Shown piece by piece: positions 1-9,509 of a stretch of DNA of 64,000 nucleotides. The notes under the pieces are model-generated. The model made no database searches. It was not told where the DNA came from and saw only the letters and a program-made list of their open reading frames with translations. The translations under genes and the position numbers were made by a program. This DNA is from Pseudomonas gessardii (GTDB lineage Bacteria; Pseudomonadota; Gammaproteobacteria; Pseudomonadales; Pseudomonadaceae): contig NZ_MNPU01000028.1 in NCBI RefSeq assembly GCF_001983165.1, positions 1 to 64,000 of the forward strand, written 5' to 3'. Within the stretch, counting starts at the first letter, position 1, and the number at the start of each line of letters is the position of its first letter.

Positions 1-157
1 GAAAAGGTAAGATTGTTCACGTCGGGGGCTTAGTTTTTGTTGGTGTGAGAGCTTACATTTTCTAAGATCCTCGACTCCTTTTCCAGCCGGTCAGATTTTT
101 TCTACACCCTTAAATGCGAAGAGCCGCAAAACGCAACGCGTTAGTGTGAGAAACAGG

Positions 158-3100
158 ATGCCAAGGCGTTTAAAGGACTATCTAATTATTTTGAGTACCG
201 GGCTGTGCTTGAGTACAGCCGTGCCAGCCACTCAAACCGTTCCAGAACGCTACTCACTGCTGAGTCGTGCCGGCATCGTTCAGTTGGACACTCAACTGAC
301 CCCCACGCAGCGCCAATGGCTACAGAACAAACGAGAACTGGTACTGGGAACCTCGACACCCGACTATCCCCCCTTTGACATCACCGCCAGCGGCCATGAC
401 TACGAAGGTATTACTGCAGATTACGCGGGAATCCTGGCCAAAGCCCTGGCATTGCCCGTCACGGTGATGCGCTACCCATCACGGGAGGCAGCAATCCAGG
501 CTCTGGAAGACGGGAAAATCGATTTACTGGGTAGCGCCAACGGTTTTGAAGCGAGCAACGCCGACATCGTCCTGTCAACGCCCTACGCGGTCGACCAGCC
601 GGTGCTGGTCACCCGTGACGCAGAAACCCGCTCGCTCAACGACGGGCTGGCGGGCATGCGCTTGAGCCTTGTCTACCATTACCTGCCGTTGAAGGAGGTC
701 GAAGCGCTGTATCCCAATGCGATCATCCAGGTCTATCCGTCTTACTTGAATGCACTGAACGCCGTTGCCTTCGACCAGGCCGACGTGTTCCTCGGCGATA
801 CCATTTCCACCCACTACATGATCAACAAGGGGTACCTGAAGAACATCCGCATGGCCAATTTCGGCAAACACGAAGCGTACGGCTTCAGCTTCGCCGTACA
901 CCGCGACCAGAAAACCCTACTGGGCATCGTCGACACAGTCCTCGCGGGCATCGGGACCTATGAGCAAGAAAACATCGCCAAACGTTGGAGTGCAGGCAGC
1001 GCTATCCTGCTGACCGACCACAAGTTGCAGTTGAGCCAACGTGAAGAACGCTGGCTCAAGGACCATCCGGTGGTGAAAGTGGTCATCAACGAAACCTTCG
1101 CCCCCTTGACGTTCGTCGATTCAGACGGCCAGATGCGGGGCATGACCGCCGACCTGCTGGAGTTGATCCGACTACGTACGGGCTTGCGCCTGGAGTTCCA
1201 GAACACCCGCAATGTCAGCCAAATGATCGAGCAGGTCGAAAACGGTAGCGCGGACATCATTGCCGCCATCAGCCCCAGCCCCGAACGCGAAGCCAGGCTC
1301 AACTTCAGCCGGCCCTACCTGCAGAACTCCTACGTCCTGCTGACGCGCAAGGAGCCTGGAGCGCCCTCAAGCCTTGAGCAACTGGCAGGAAAGAAACTGG
1401 CGATCACCGAAGGCAACCCCTTGGTGGATTATCTGCGCCGGAATTTTTCGCAGATCACCCTGGTGCAGGCCAGCGATACCTTCAAGGCCTCGGAAATGCT
1501 GGCCCAGGGGCATGTAGACGGCGCAGTCAACTCTTTGGTGGTCGCCAACTATTTCCTCTCATCACACTTTTTCCAAGGCCAATTGCAGATCAGTTCAAGT
1601 ATCGGCACGCAACTGGCTTCTTTTTCCCTGGCGACATCACGCAGCGCCCCCGAACTGGCCTCCATTCTTGACAAGGCCCTGCTCAGCATCGCGCCCGATG
1701 AGCTTGGCGTTATCAACAACCGCTGGCGTGGCTACACAGCCGCATCCGATAGCTATTGGCGCAACTACCACCGCCTGATCATCCAGATCATCAGCGCCGC
1801 CGGGCTATTGCTGCTCACTTCACTGGCCTGGAACGGCTATATGCGCAGGCAGATCAAGCATCGGCAGATGGCAGAGCGGGCCCTCAGCGATCAATACGAA
1901 TTCATGCGCGCCCTGGTCAATGAAACCCCTCACCCGATCTACGTGCGTGATCGCAACGGTTTGCTGCAGACCTGCAATGACAGTTACTTGCAGGTCTTCG
2001 GCGTCAAGCGCGAGGAGGTCATTGGCAAGAGTGTCATGCAGATCAACTTCGCGGACGAAGCCCAGGCCAGCCAGTACCATACCGACTATCTGCGGGTGGT
2101 GGCCGAAGGCAAGCCACTGATCCTCGACCGTGCCCTGCATATTCAGGGGCCGCAATTGACGATCTATCACTGGATCCTGCCGTACCGTGACTCGGTCGGT
2201 AAGGTCCAGGGCATCATCGGCGGCTGGATCGACATCAGCGAGCGCCGCCAACTGTTCGATGACCTGTGCGCCGCCAAGGACCGCGCTGATGAGGCCAACC
2301 GAGCGAAAAGCACGTTCCTGGCGACCATGAGCCATGAGATCCGCACCCCCATGAACGCAGTGATCGGCATGCTGGAGTTGACCCTCAAGCGTGCCGATCA
2401 TGGGCACCTGGATCGTCCGGCCATCGAGGTCGCGTACAACTCGGCCAAAGACTTGCTGGAGTTGATTGGCGATATCCTCGACATCGCACGCATCGAGTCG
2501 GGCCGCCTGAGCCTGGCGCCGGAACGCGTCAACCTGAGGGAACTGATCGAGTCAGTCGTGCGTGTATTCGATGGCCTGGCCCGCCAGAAGAATCTCAACC
2601 TGTTACTGGAGTTCAATCCCGGCGTCGAAGAACGCGACGTGCAGATCGATCCCCTGCGCTTCAAACAGGTCCTGTCCAACCTGGTGAGCAATGCCATCAA
2701 GTTCACCGAGCAGGGCGAGGTAAAGATCAAGGTGGATATCCAGCCCACCGGACAGCCACAGCAGATCCAGATGAAACTGGTGGTCGAGGACACCGGTATC
2801 GGTATCAGCCGGGACGATCAGCAACGCCTGTTCGAGCCTTTTTCCCAGGCCGACAATTCCGGGCACCTGGCCAGGAGCGGCGCCGGTCTTGGGCTGGTGA
2901 TCTGCCGGAGCCTGTGCGAGATGATGGGCGGGCAACTGACCCTGAGCAGCGCCCCCAGCGTAGGTACCCAGGCGTTTGTCTCACTGCAGATGACCAGCCT
3001 GCCACTGGCCTACCCGCTGATCGAACCCAAGCCCACAACCCTGGATACCGCAGCGGTGCTGAATGTGCTGGTGGTGGACGACCATCCGGCAAACCGCCTG

Positions 3101-3784
3101 CTTATGTGCCAGCAATTGGGCTTCCTCGGGCATCGTTTTACCGCAGTCCAACATGGTGCAGCGGGCTTCCAGGCCTGGCGCCAGGAACACTTCGACCTGA
3201 TCATCGCCGACTGCAATATGCCAATCATGAACGGCTATGAACTGGCCCGTTCGATCCGTGAGCAGGAGCAACGGGAAAATATGACACCCTGCATCATCCT
3301 GGGCTTCACCGCCAATGCCCAGCCAGAGGAAAAACAGCGCTGTCGGGATGCGGGCATGAATGACTGCCTGTTCAAGCCCATCAGCCTTACGACGCTGGAA
3401 CGCCACCTGGCCGAGATCATCCCGCTGTCGCCAGCGCGGATTTTCGATCTCGAAAGCCTGAACGCCCTCACCGGCGGTGATCCACTGTTAAGCCAGCGTC
3501 TATTGGAGGAGCTGTTGAGTAGCAGCCGTCGTGATCGCGAGGAACTCATGGCATTGCTCGTGCAAGGCGCTCACCAGGACCTGATCGACCAGGCCCACAA
3601 GATCAAGGGCGCGGCCAGGATCGTCCAGGCCCGCGTATTGGCCGAGCAATGTGAGGTCCTGGAACAGGCTGGCGAGGATACTGACCAGGAGCAGGTCGAC
3701 ACCTGGGTCAAGGCCATCGAGAAAGCCATGCTCGACCTTGAGCAGGTGCTGCAACAACAGTTGGACAGCCTGCCACCACACTGA
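158..3784 (+). CDS. BvgS-like hybrid sensor histidine kinase
   Basis: This is a large membrane hybrid kinase, about 1208 residues. A hydrophobic N-terminus is followed by two tandem periplasmic solute-binding (Venus flytrap) domains (about 55-280 and 300-525), one membrane span (about 540-565), a PAS domain (about 590-715) and a HisKA domain with the motif MSHEIRTPMN (His near 730). A HATPase domain (DTGIGIS, GAGLGLVIC), a receiver with phospho-Asp in IIADCNMP (near 1020) and a C-terminal Hpt with HKIKGAA (His near 1150) complete it. That is the BvgS/EvgS phosphorelay plan. The ATG at 158 is chosen because GTGAG lies just upstream; a GTG at 146 is in frame. No response regulator is adjacent, so its partner and ligand are unknown. 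Confidence 0.9.
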   Translation: MPRRLKDYLIILSTGLCLSTAVPATQTVPERYSLLSRAGIVQLDTQLTPTQRQWLQNKRELVLGTSTPDYPPFDITASGHDYEGITADYAGILAKALALPVTVMRYPSREAAIQALEDGKIDLLGSANGFEASNADIVLSTPYAVDQPVLVTRDAETRSLNDGLAGMRLSLVYHYLPLKEVEALYPNAIIQVYPSYLNALNAVAFDQADVFLGDTISTHYMINKGYLKNIRMANFGKHEAYGFSFAVHRDQKTLLGIVDTVLAGIGTYEQENIAKRWSAGSAILLTDHKLQLSQREERWLKDHPVVKVVINETFAPLTFVDSDGQMRGMTADLLELIRLRTGLRLEFQNTRNVSQMIEQVENGSADIIAAISPSPEREARLNFSRPYLQNSYVLLTRKEPGAPSSLEQLAGKKLAITEGNPLVDYLRRNFSQITLVQASDTFKASEMLAQGHVDGAVNSLVVANYFLSSHFFQGQLQISSSIGTQLASFSLATSRSAPELASILDKALLSIAPDELGVINNRWRGYTAASDSYWRNYHRLIIQIISAAGLLLLTSLAWNGYMRRQIKHRQMAERALSDQYEFMRALVNETPHPIYVRDRNGLLQTCNDSYLQVFGVKREEVIGKSVMQINFADEAQASQYHTDYLRVVAEGKPLILDRALHIQGPQLTIYHWILPYRDSVGKVQGIIGGWIDISERRQLFDDLCAAKDRADEANRAKSTFLATMSHEIRTPMNAVIGMLELTLKRADHGHLDRPAIEVAYNSAKDLLELIGDILDIARIESGRLSLAPERVNLRELIESVVRVFDGLARQKNLNLLLEFNPGVEERDVQIDPLRFKQVLSNLVSNAIKFTEQGEVKIKVDIQPTGQPQQIQMKLVVEDTGIGISRDDQQRLFEPFSQADNSGHLARSGAGLGLVICRSLCEMMGGQLTLSSAPSVGTQAFVSLQMTSLPLAYPLIEPKPTTLDTAAVLNVLVVDDHPANRLLMCQQLGFLGHRFTAVQHGAAGFQAWRQEHFDLIIADCNMPIMNGYELARSIREQEQRENMTPCIILGFTANAQPEEKQRCRDAGMNDCLFKPISLTTLERHLAEIIPLSPARIFDLESLNALTGGDPLLSQRLLEELLSSSRRDREELMALLVQGAHQDLIDQAHKIKGAARIVQARVLAEQCEVLEQAGEDTDQEQVDTWVKAIEKAMLDLEQVLQQQLDSLPPH

Positions 3785-3801
3785 TTGAACGCTCACCCAC
3801 T

Positions 3802-3899
3802 GTAGGAGCGAGCTTGCTCGCGAAGGACGTCAACGATAACCCAGGCTTGCTGAATAAACGCGGCGTTATCAAGCTCTTCGCGAGCAAGCTCGCTCCTAC
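3802..3899. repeat. REP-type inverted repeat pair
   Basis: Two copies of a REP element face each other: gtaggagcgagcttgctcgc at 3802 and its near-perfect complement ending at 3899. They fill the gap between the convergent BvgS-like kinase and msrC genes. The element belongs to the same family seen near 8.8, 16.5, 18.9, 53.5 and 57.0 kb. The paired arrangement could form a large hairpin and help end transcription from both sides. Confidence 0.85.
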
Positions 3900-3922
3900 C
3901 AAAAGGCTTAAGCGCGCTTCTC

Positions 3923-4405
3923 TCAGCAAGCAGTCAACCGCAGGAAAATCGCGGCCAGCCGCTCAATCCCCACCTGATCCTCAGAACTGAAACGCGCCAG
4001 TTTCGGGCTATCCAGATCCAGTACCCCAATCAACCTCCCATCCTTGACCAGCGGCACCACCAACTCGCTATTGGAAGCACTGTCGCAAGCAATATGCCCG
4101 GCAAACGCATGCACATCCTCCACCCGCTGGGTTTGCCGCGAAGCCGCCGCCGCACCACATACACCTCGGCCAAACGGAATCCGCACACAGGCGATCTGCC
4201 CCTGGAACGGTCCAAGCACCAGTTCTTCATCACGATTGAGATAGAAACCAGCCCAGTTCAAGTCATCGAGCTGGTTGAACAGGAACGCGGAAAACTGCGC
4301 CGCATTGGCAATAAAGTCGCGCTCATCGGCCAGCAGCGACTCCAACTGTGCGCAAAGCATGGCGTACCCATCAAGGCCGCTGCCCGCCTGTTGCAAGTCG
4401 ATCAT
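3923..4405 (-). CDS. msrC: Free methionine-(R)-sulfoxide reductase (GAF domain)
   Basis: This small cytosolic enzyme of 160 residues is a single GAF domain that reduces free L-methionine-(R)-sulfoxide, using thioredoxin. The three cysteines expected for the family are present: Cys73 (IACVRIP), Cys83 (GRGVCG) and Cys107 (GHIACDSASNSE). The last motif is nearly identical to E. coli YebR. Its start overlaps the stop of the upstream DUF815 ATPase gene by four bases (ATGA), so the two are translationally coupled. A peptide Met-sulfoxide reductase, msrB, lies 4.5 kb away, so this block handles both free and protein-bound oxidised methionine. Confidence 0.9.
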   Translation of the reverse strand: MIDLQQAGSGLDGYAMLCAQLESLLADERDFIANAAQFSAFLFNQLDDLNWAGFYLNRDEELVLGPFQGQIACVRIPFGRGVCGAAAASRQTQRVEDVHAFAGHIACDSASNSELVVPLVKDGRLIGVLDLDSPKLARFSSEDQVGIERLAAIFLRLTAC

Positions 4406-5292
4406 GGCTGACGCTCCAGCAATTTAAGTCCCACCCAGTAACGGGCAAATTGATAGGCACAGCGGCCATTGCGATTGCCCCGGCCGGTAGCCCAGCGCAC
4501 GGCAAGGATGTCGAGGGCCTCATCGCGCTGCCACTGCAGACCCGCTTTGCTCGCCAGCTCGCCGATCCAGTGCTCCACCACATCCAGGAAATGCTCCTGG
4601 GTGAACGGGTAGAACGACAACCACAAGCCAAAACGGTCAGACAAGGCAATCTTGTCTTCCACCGCCTCACTGGGGTGCAACTCACCGTCCACACGTTTCC
4701 AGTTGTCGTTGTCGCTCTGGTTTTCCGGCACCAGGTGACGACGGTTGGACGTGGCATACAGCAGCACGTTTTCCGGGGCCTGCTCCAGCGAGCCGTCCAG
4801 CACGCTCTTGAGCACACGATAATCGCCTTCGCCGGCCTCAAACGACAGGTCGTCGCAGAACAGGATAAAACGCTGCGGCAGCTCGAGCAGTTGCTCGACC
4901 ACACGCGGCAGGTCGGCCAGGTGGTCACGTTCGATTTCAATCAGGCGCAAGCCGGCCTTGGCATGCTGGGCCAGCAAGGCGCGGACCATGGACGATTTGC
5001 CAGTGCCACGCGAGCCCCAGAGCAATGCATGGTTGGCAGGCAGGCCATCGATAAACTGCTGGGTATTGCGTGCCAATTGCTCGCGCTGCTTGTCGACACC
5101 GATCAGGTCGGACAGACGCATATCCAGGCTGACCTCCAGCGGCATCAAAAACCCGCTGCGGCCCTCGCGCTGCCAGCGGGCCGCCAGGCAGTGGTTCCAG
5201 TCAATGACCTCGCGAGGCGCTGGCAACAGGGGTTCCAGACGAGCGAGCACCGCATCGGCCCGTTCAAGAAAGGCATTCAATCGAGAATCCAT
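4402..5292 (-). CDS. DUF815-family AAA ATPase
   Basis: An ATP-binding protein of 296 residues with a Walker A loop GSRGTGKSS (about 93-101), a Walker B-like RFILFCDDLSFE and a sensor-like LLYATSNRRHL. These fit the DUF815 family of AAA-type ATPases, whose cellular role is not established. The ATG at 5292 is chosen because AGGAA precedes it by 5 bases; an in-frame ATG further upstream adds 15 unconserved residues. It is the first gene of a coupled pair with msrC. The function is unknown beyond ATP binding. Confidence 0.85.
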   Translation of the reverse strand: MDSRLNAFLERADAVLARLEPLLPAPREVIDWNHCLAARWQREGRSGFLMPLEVSLDMRLSDLIGVDKQREQLARNTQQFIDGLPANHALLWGSRGTGKSSMVRALLAQHAKAGLRLIEIERDHLADLPRVVEQLLELPQRFILFCDDLSFEAGEGDYRVLKSVLDGSLEQAPENVLLYATSNRRHLVPENQSDNDNWKRVDGELHPSEAVEDKIALSDRFGLWLSFYPFTQEHFLDVVEHWIGELASKAGLQWQRDEALDILAVRWATGRGNRNGRCAYQFARYWVGLKLLERQP

Positions 5293-5442
5293 GACTATTC
5301 CTGTGGCAAGTTCTTGTAAAAAATGGCGTATTGGCAACCCTGACGCAGTTGCCAGACAGCTGCACCTGAAAAACCATTCATACCGGGCAAGGCTGACGCT
5401 GAGGATGTTCAGCTATGCTTGCCGGGCGAAGGGAAACGTAAA

Positions 5443-7782
5443 GTGGTTCAGCACCCAATGGATATCAAGTTCGCCCACCGCTTGTCTTATAAACAAGCCA
5501 GACTGACTGTGCTGGTCGGTTTCGTCTTGGGAACCTTGCTCAGCCTGATCCAAATCGGCATTGATTATGCCAGCGAAGACACGTCCATCAACCGTGAAAT
5601 ACATGCGCTGCTTGAAATCAGTCACAACCCTGCCTCACGTATCGCCTACAACATCGACGCCGAACTGGCCCAGGAACTGACCTTGGGCCTGCTGCACTCC
5701 CCCGCCATCATCCGGGCACAGTTGGTCGACAACAATGGCCTGGTGCTGGCTGACGTTGGCCGCTCCCGCAAGGAGAGCCCCTACCGCCCTGTCAGCGATT
5801 TTTTGTTCGGCGCCAACCGCCAGTTCGAAGACCGCCTCTACCTTGCGCACATGCCCGATGAATCACTGGGCGTCTTGCGCCTTGACGTCGATACCTATGC
5901 ATTTGGCAGCCGTTTCCTGCGCCGTGCAGAGATCACGCTGCTTAATGGCTTTGCCCGCAGCCTGATCCTGAGCGCCATCCTGCTGGGCCTGTTCTATGTG
6001 ATGCTGACCCAGCCGTTGATCCGGATCATCCGCGAACTGAGCACCCGCAACCCTGCCAATGCGCCCCTGACTCGCCTGGATTGCCCGCCCGGGCACGAAC
6101 ACGACGAGATCGGCGTGCTGGTCAACGTCACCAACCAGCAGTTCGAGAATATGGAGACCGAGATCCAGCAACGGCGCCACGCAGAGGACCGCCTGACCGA
6201 TTACCTTGGCCAGTTGGAGAGCATTGTTTCGAGCCGTACCACCGAACTCAAGGCGATCAACCAGCGGCTGAGCCAATCCAACGAAGAACTGGAAGCCTCG
6301 AAAATGACCGCCTTGGGCATGGCCCAGGCACGCGCGGCCTTCCTAGCCAACATGAGCCATGAAATCCGCACCCCGCTCAATGGCCTGCTCGGCATGATTG
6401 CCCTGTCCCTGGACAGCGCGTTGAATGCCGAGCAGCGCCAACAATTGTCGATTGCCCATGACTCCGGCAAAGTCCTGGTGGAACTGCTCAACGATATTCT
6501 CGACCTGTCCAAGTTCGATGCCGGGCAACTGGAACTGGAGAGCATTCCCTTCGACCTCGGCTCCCTGGTGGAAGATACTGCCAACCTGTTGTCGCAAAAC
6601 GCCGCGCCCAGCGTGGAATTGACCTGCCTGATCGATCCGCAGTTTCCTGCCCAGATCGTGGGTGATCCGACGCGGGTCCGGCAGATTGTCAGCAACCTGT
6701 TGTCCAATGCCTTGAAGTTCACCCGTTTCGGCCGCGTCGATGTACGCCTCAGTGCGCACCCCAATGGCGTGCGGATCGAAGTGTGCGACACCGGGATCGG
6801 CATTGCCCAGGAGGCCCAGGCGCTGATTTTCAACCCCTTCACCCAGGCGGGCGCCGGCATTACCCGCCAATTTGGCGGGACCGGCCTGGGCCTGGCACTG
6901 ACCCACAACCTTTGCGAGGCCATGCGCGGCCGGCTGACCATCAGCTCGGAAACCGGCTTCGGCAGCCAGTTCTGTGCCGAACTGCCACTGCCCGCCCACA
7001 CACCGGCGGCGCGGCTGGGGCCGTTGAAGGGCGAGGTTGCTGTCATCACCGGGGCCAGCAGTGGCCTGGCAGAACTGCTGCTCACCCTGCTACCGCACTG
7101 GGGACTGACGCCGTACTACAAAACGATCGACGATGACTTGAGTGGCCTGGCACCCGACATCCTGATCACCGATTGCCCCGAATGCCTGTTCCGCCTGCGC
7201 CCGACCGTCAGCGCACCGATCCTGCTGGTCACCGCCTACGGCAACTTCATGCCCAGCGAAGAAGTGGTCGCCCTGGCCCCCTTGCAACAGCAGGCACGCC
7301 CACTGAGTCGCGCCGCGCTGTATCAGGTGCTGCACCGTACCCTGCGCGCCGACAGCGAAATCGTCCTCGACCTTGTCCAGTTGGAAACCAGCCCGGTTGC
7401 GCATCGCGCGCGCATCCTTCTGGTAGAGGACAATCTGGTCAATCAACTGGTGGCCAAGGGCATGCTCGGCAAGCTCGGCTGCGAGGTCGTTGTAGCGGCC
7501 CATGGCGCAGAGGCACTGAAACAGTTGGAAGAACAACGTTTCGATATGGTGCTGATGGACTGCAACATGCCGGTCATGGATGGCTACGAGGCGAGCCGGC
7601 AGATCCGCCGCAGCGGGCGCTGGCCAGAGCTGCCGATTGTCGCGCTGACTGCCAATGCCCTGGCCGAAGAGCGCGAACGCTGCCGGGCAGCCGGCATGAA
7701 CGACTACCTGGCCAAGCCCTTTCGCCGCGAAGAGCTCAACGCCCTGCTCGACCTCTGGGTGCCGACTACGACAACCCTCTGA
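5443..7782 (+). CDS. sagS: Hybrid sensor histidine kinase SagS
   Basis: A membrane hybrid kinase of about 779 residues. It has an N-terminal span (about 20-40), a periplasmic sensor region, a second span (about 175-195), a HAMP-like linker and coiled coil, HisKA (MSHEIRTPLNG, His about 306), HATPase (DTGIGIA, GGTGLGLAL), and a C-terminal receiver with phospho-Asp in MVLMDCNMP (about 706). The neighbours ospR, gpx and msrB match the P. aeruginosa sagS locus, where SagS passes phosphate to HptB and guides attachment, biofilm formation and biofilm drug tolerance. GTG 5443 is preferred because GAAGGGA sits 8 bases upstream; ATG 5458 is the alternative. Its 3' end overlaps that of the convergent ospR by 17 bases. 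Confidence 0.87.
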   Translation: MVQHPMDIKFAHRLSYKQARLTVLVGFVLGTLLSLIQIGIDYASEDTSINREIHALLEISHNPASRIAYNIDAELAQELTLGLLHSPAIIRAQLVDNNGLVLADVGRSRKESPYRPVSDFLFGANRQFEDRLYLAHMPDESLGVLRLDVDTYAFGSRFLRRAEITLLNGFARSLILSAILLGLFYVMLTQPLIRIIRELSTRNPANAPLTRLDCPPGHEHDEIGVLVNVTNQQFENMETEIQQRRHAEDRLTDYLGQLESIVSSRTTELKAINQRLSQSNEELEASKMTALGMAQARAAFLANMSHEIRTPLNGLLGMIALSLDSALNAEQRQQLSIAHDSGKVLVELLNDILDLSKFDAGQLELESIPFDLGSLVEDTANLLSQNAAPSVELTCLIDPQFPAQIVGDPTRVRQIVSNLLSNALKFTRFGRVDVRLSAHPNGVRIEVCDTGIGIAQEAQALIFNPFTQAGAGITRQFGGTGLGLALTHNLCEAMRGRLTISSETGFGSQFCAELPLPAHTPAARLGPLKGEVAVITGASSGLAELLLTLLPHWGLTPYYKTIDDDLSGLAPDILITDCPECLFRLRPTVSAPILLVTAYGNFMPSEEVVALAPLQQQARPLSRAALYQVLHRTLRADSEIVLDLVQLETSPVAHRARILLVEDNLVNQLVAKGMLGKLGCEVVVAAHGAEALKQLEEQRFDMVLMDCNMPVMDGYEASRQIRRSGRWPELPIVALTANALAEERERCRAAGMNDYLAKPFRREELNALLDLWVPTTTTL

Positions 7783-8227
7783 CCTGCTGGAGCAACTGGT
7801 CCAGGCCCTGACGCAAGACGTCGGCCTGGCCCAGATCGACTCCGCTGTCACACAGCAGGCGGGCCTTCAGTGGCTGGACGCGCTCACGCAACGCCTGGCC
7901 CGCGTCGGTAAGACGCAGGTGCACTTCACGCTCATCGACCGCGCTACGACGGCGCGTGATCAGCGCCAGGTGTTCCAGGCGCTTGAGCAGCGGCGTCAAC
8001 GTGCCGGAATCAAGCAGCAAGCGCTCCCCCAGCGCCTTGAGCGTCGGCTGGAGCGGCGCGGCGGTGTGCCACTCCCACAACACCAACATGACCAGGTATT
8101 GCGGATACGTCAGGCCCAACTGATCAAGCATGGGTTTATAGGCCCGTGTCACCGCCCGAGAGGCGGCGTAGAGCTTGAAACACAGCTGGTCATCCAGGGC
8201 CAGGGATGTGGCAGGCAAGTCCGTCAT
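7766..8227 (-). CDS. ospR: MarR-family thiol-peroxide regulator OspR
   Basis: A winged-helix regulator of 153 residues of the OhrR/MarR class. It carries the redox-sensing N-terminal Cys16 (DDQLCFKLYAA) and a second Cys in the C-terminal helix (RLLCDSG), as expected for a two-Cys sensor such as P. aeruginosa OspR. It probably represses gpx and itself, releasing DNA when oxidised. Its start overlaps the gpx stop by four bases (ATGA), so gpx and ospR form one transcript. The 3' end overlaps sagS. A second member, ohrR, is at 23.3 kb. Confidence 0.85.
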   Translation of the reverse strand: MTDLPATSLALDDQLCFKLYAASRAVTRAYKPMLDQLGLTYPQYLVMLVLWEWHTAAPLQPTLKALGERLLLDSGTLTPLLKRLEHLALITRRRSAVDEREVHLRLTDAGQALRERVQPLKARLLCDSGVDLGQADVLRQGLDQLLQQVRGLS

Positions 8228-8709
8228 TTGAGCAGCGCTTCGATCTCTTGAGTCAGTTCCTGGGGTTTGGTGGTCGGGGCAAAACGCTTGACCACCTGAC
8301 CGTCGCGGCCGATCAGGAACTTGGTGAAGTTCCACTTGATGCCCTTGGAACCCAGCAGCCCCGGCGCCCGCTGTTTCAATTGCACAAACAGCGGGTGGGC
8401 CTCGCCACCGTTGACATCAACCTTCTTGAACAAGGGAAAGCTGACGCCGAAATTCAGCTCGCAAAACTCGGAAATGGCCCCCTCGTTGCCCGGTTCCTGC
8501 TTGCCGAACTGGTTGCACGGAAAACCCAAGACCACCAGCCCCTGGTCCTTGTACTGCTGCCAGAGCTGTTCAAGGCCTTTGTACTGCGGGGTGAACCCGC
8601 ATTTGCTGGCGGTGTTGACCACGAGGATCGCCTTGCCGGCGTAGTCCGCCAGGGTCTTTTGCTCGCCCTTGATGGTGGTGCAGGGGATGGTCAGCAGGCT
8701 TTCACTCAT
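8224..8709 (-). CDS. gpx: Glutathione peroxidase (thiol type)
   Basis: A peroxidase of 161 residues. It has the family triad motifs: catalytic Cys37 in NTASKCGFTPQY (cysteine rather than selenocysteine), GFPCNQFG, and WNFTKFLI with the conserved Trp/Asn. Like other bacterial Gpx proteins it probably reduces organic and hydrogen peroxides with thioredoxin or glutathione in the cytosol. It is first in a two-gene operon with ospR, which is expected to control it. The ATG at 8709 is the natural start, matching the family N-terminus. Confidence 0.93.
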   Translation of the reverse strand: MSESLLTIPCTTIKGEQKTLADYAGKAILVVNTASKCGFTPQYKGLEQLWQQYKDQGLVVLGFPCNQFGKQEPGNEGAISEFCELNFGVSFPLFKKVDVNGGEAHPLFVQLKQRAPGLLGSKGIKWNFTKFLIGRDGQVVKRFAPTTKPQELTQEIEALLK

Positions 8710-8801
8710 GACAAGGCCTCAAGAAGTAGAGAAGATAAACATAGCGAACAATTCAATTGCACACAATATAATTGGCCAAACTGATACCCCAACATTCTCC
8801 C

Positions 8802-8902
8802 TGTAGGAGCGGGCCTGCCCGCGAAAAACGCCCAGACGCCGCGTTCACCCAGGCAACCCGCGTCATCGTTAACGATCTTCGCGGGCAAGCCCGCTCCTAC
8901 AC
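8802..8902. repeat. REP-type inverted repeat pair
   Basis: Two facing REP copies: gtaggagcgggcctgcccgc starts at 8802, and its complement gcgggcaagcccgctcctac ends near 8900. They lie between gpx and msrB, both read from the minus strand, so the element sits downstream of msrB and just before the gpx promoter region. Confidence 0.83.
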
Positions 8903-8913
8903 AACGCGTGGTT

Positions 8914-9306
8914 TCAGCGGGGAACCAGGTCCAGGCACACCGAGTTGATGCAATAGCGCAAGCCGGTCGGTGGCGGTCCATCAGGGAACACATGGCCCAG
9001 ATGCGCATCGCACTTGGCACAGGTCACTTCGGTGCGAATCATCCCGTGGCTCACATCGCGAATCTCGATCATCGCGCTATCGGCAATCGGCTCATAGAAA
9101 CTGGGCCAGCCACAACCGGCATCGAACTTGGTACTGGAGTCGAACAACGGCTCATTGCAGCAGATGCAGTGGTACACACCGTCTGTGGTGGTGGCGTTGT
9201 ACTTGCCGGAAAACGGCCGCTCGGTGCCCTTGAGGCGACACACTTGATACTGCGCCGGGTCAAGCATTTCCCGCCATTCATCCAGGGTTTTATCCAACTT
9301 TTCCAT
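8914..9306 (-). CDS. msrB: Peptide-methionine (R)-S-oxide reductase
   Basis: A protein of 130 residues that reduces Met-R-sulfoxide in proteins. Zinc ligands Cys47, Cys50, Cys96 and Cys99 (YHCICC, TCAKCDAH) are present, as is the catalytic Cys119 in RYCINS. The core GCGWPSF and HLGHVFPDGP motifs are intact. The ATG at 9306 has GAGGTG upstream; the frame continues a further 37 codons but without family similarity. It lies upstream of gpx-ospR on the same strand and is a plausible member of the same peroxide-repair regulon. Confidence 0.95.
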   Translation of the reverse strand: MEKLDKTLDEWREMLDPAQYQVCRLKGTERPFSGKYNATTTDGVYHCICCNEPLFDSSTKFDAGCGWPSFYEPIADSAMIEIRDVSHGMIRTEVTCAKCDAHLGHVFPDGPPPTGLRYCINSVCLDLVPR

Positions 9307-9509
9307 CAATACACCTCGACAACTGAAAAAGCCTGATCTGTGTCTTTTCCATGGATCAGGCGGCACGTATGATTGCGCCTCTTCAAAGCGCCAGTCTGGC
9401 ACCCGCGTTATCGGCATTCAAACGTATTTATGGGTCAAGCCAAACGCCGGATTCCCAGCACGGTAGTCTTCACATCGTCTGGATCGTTCATTTTCAGGAT
9501 CACATCGCC

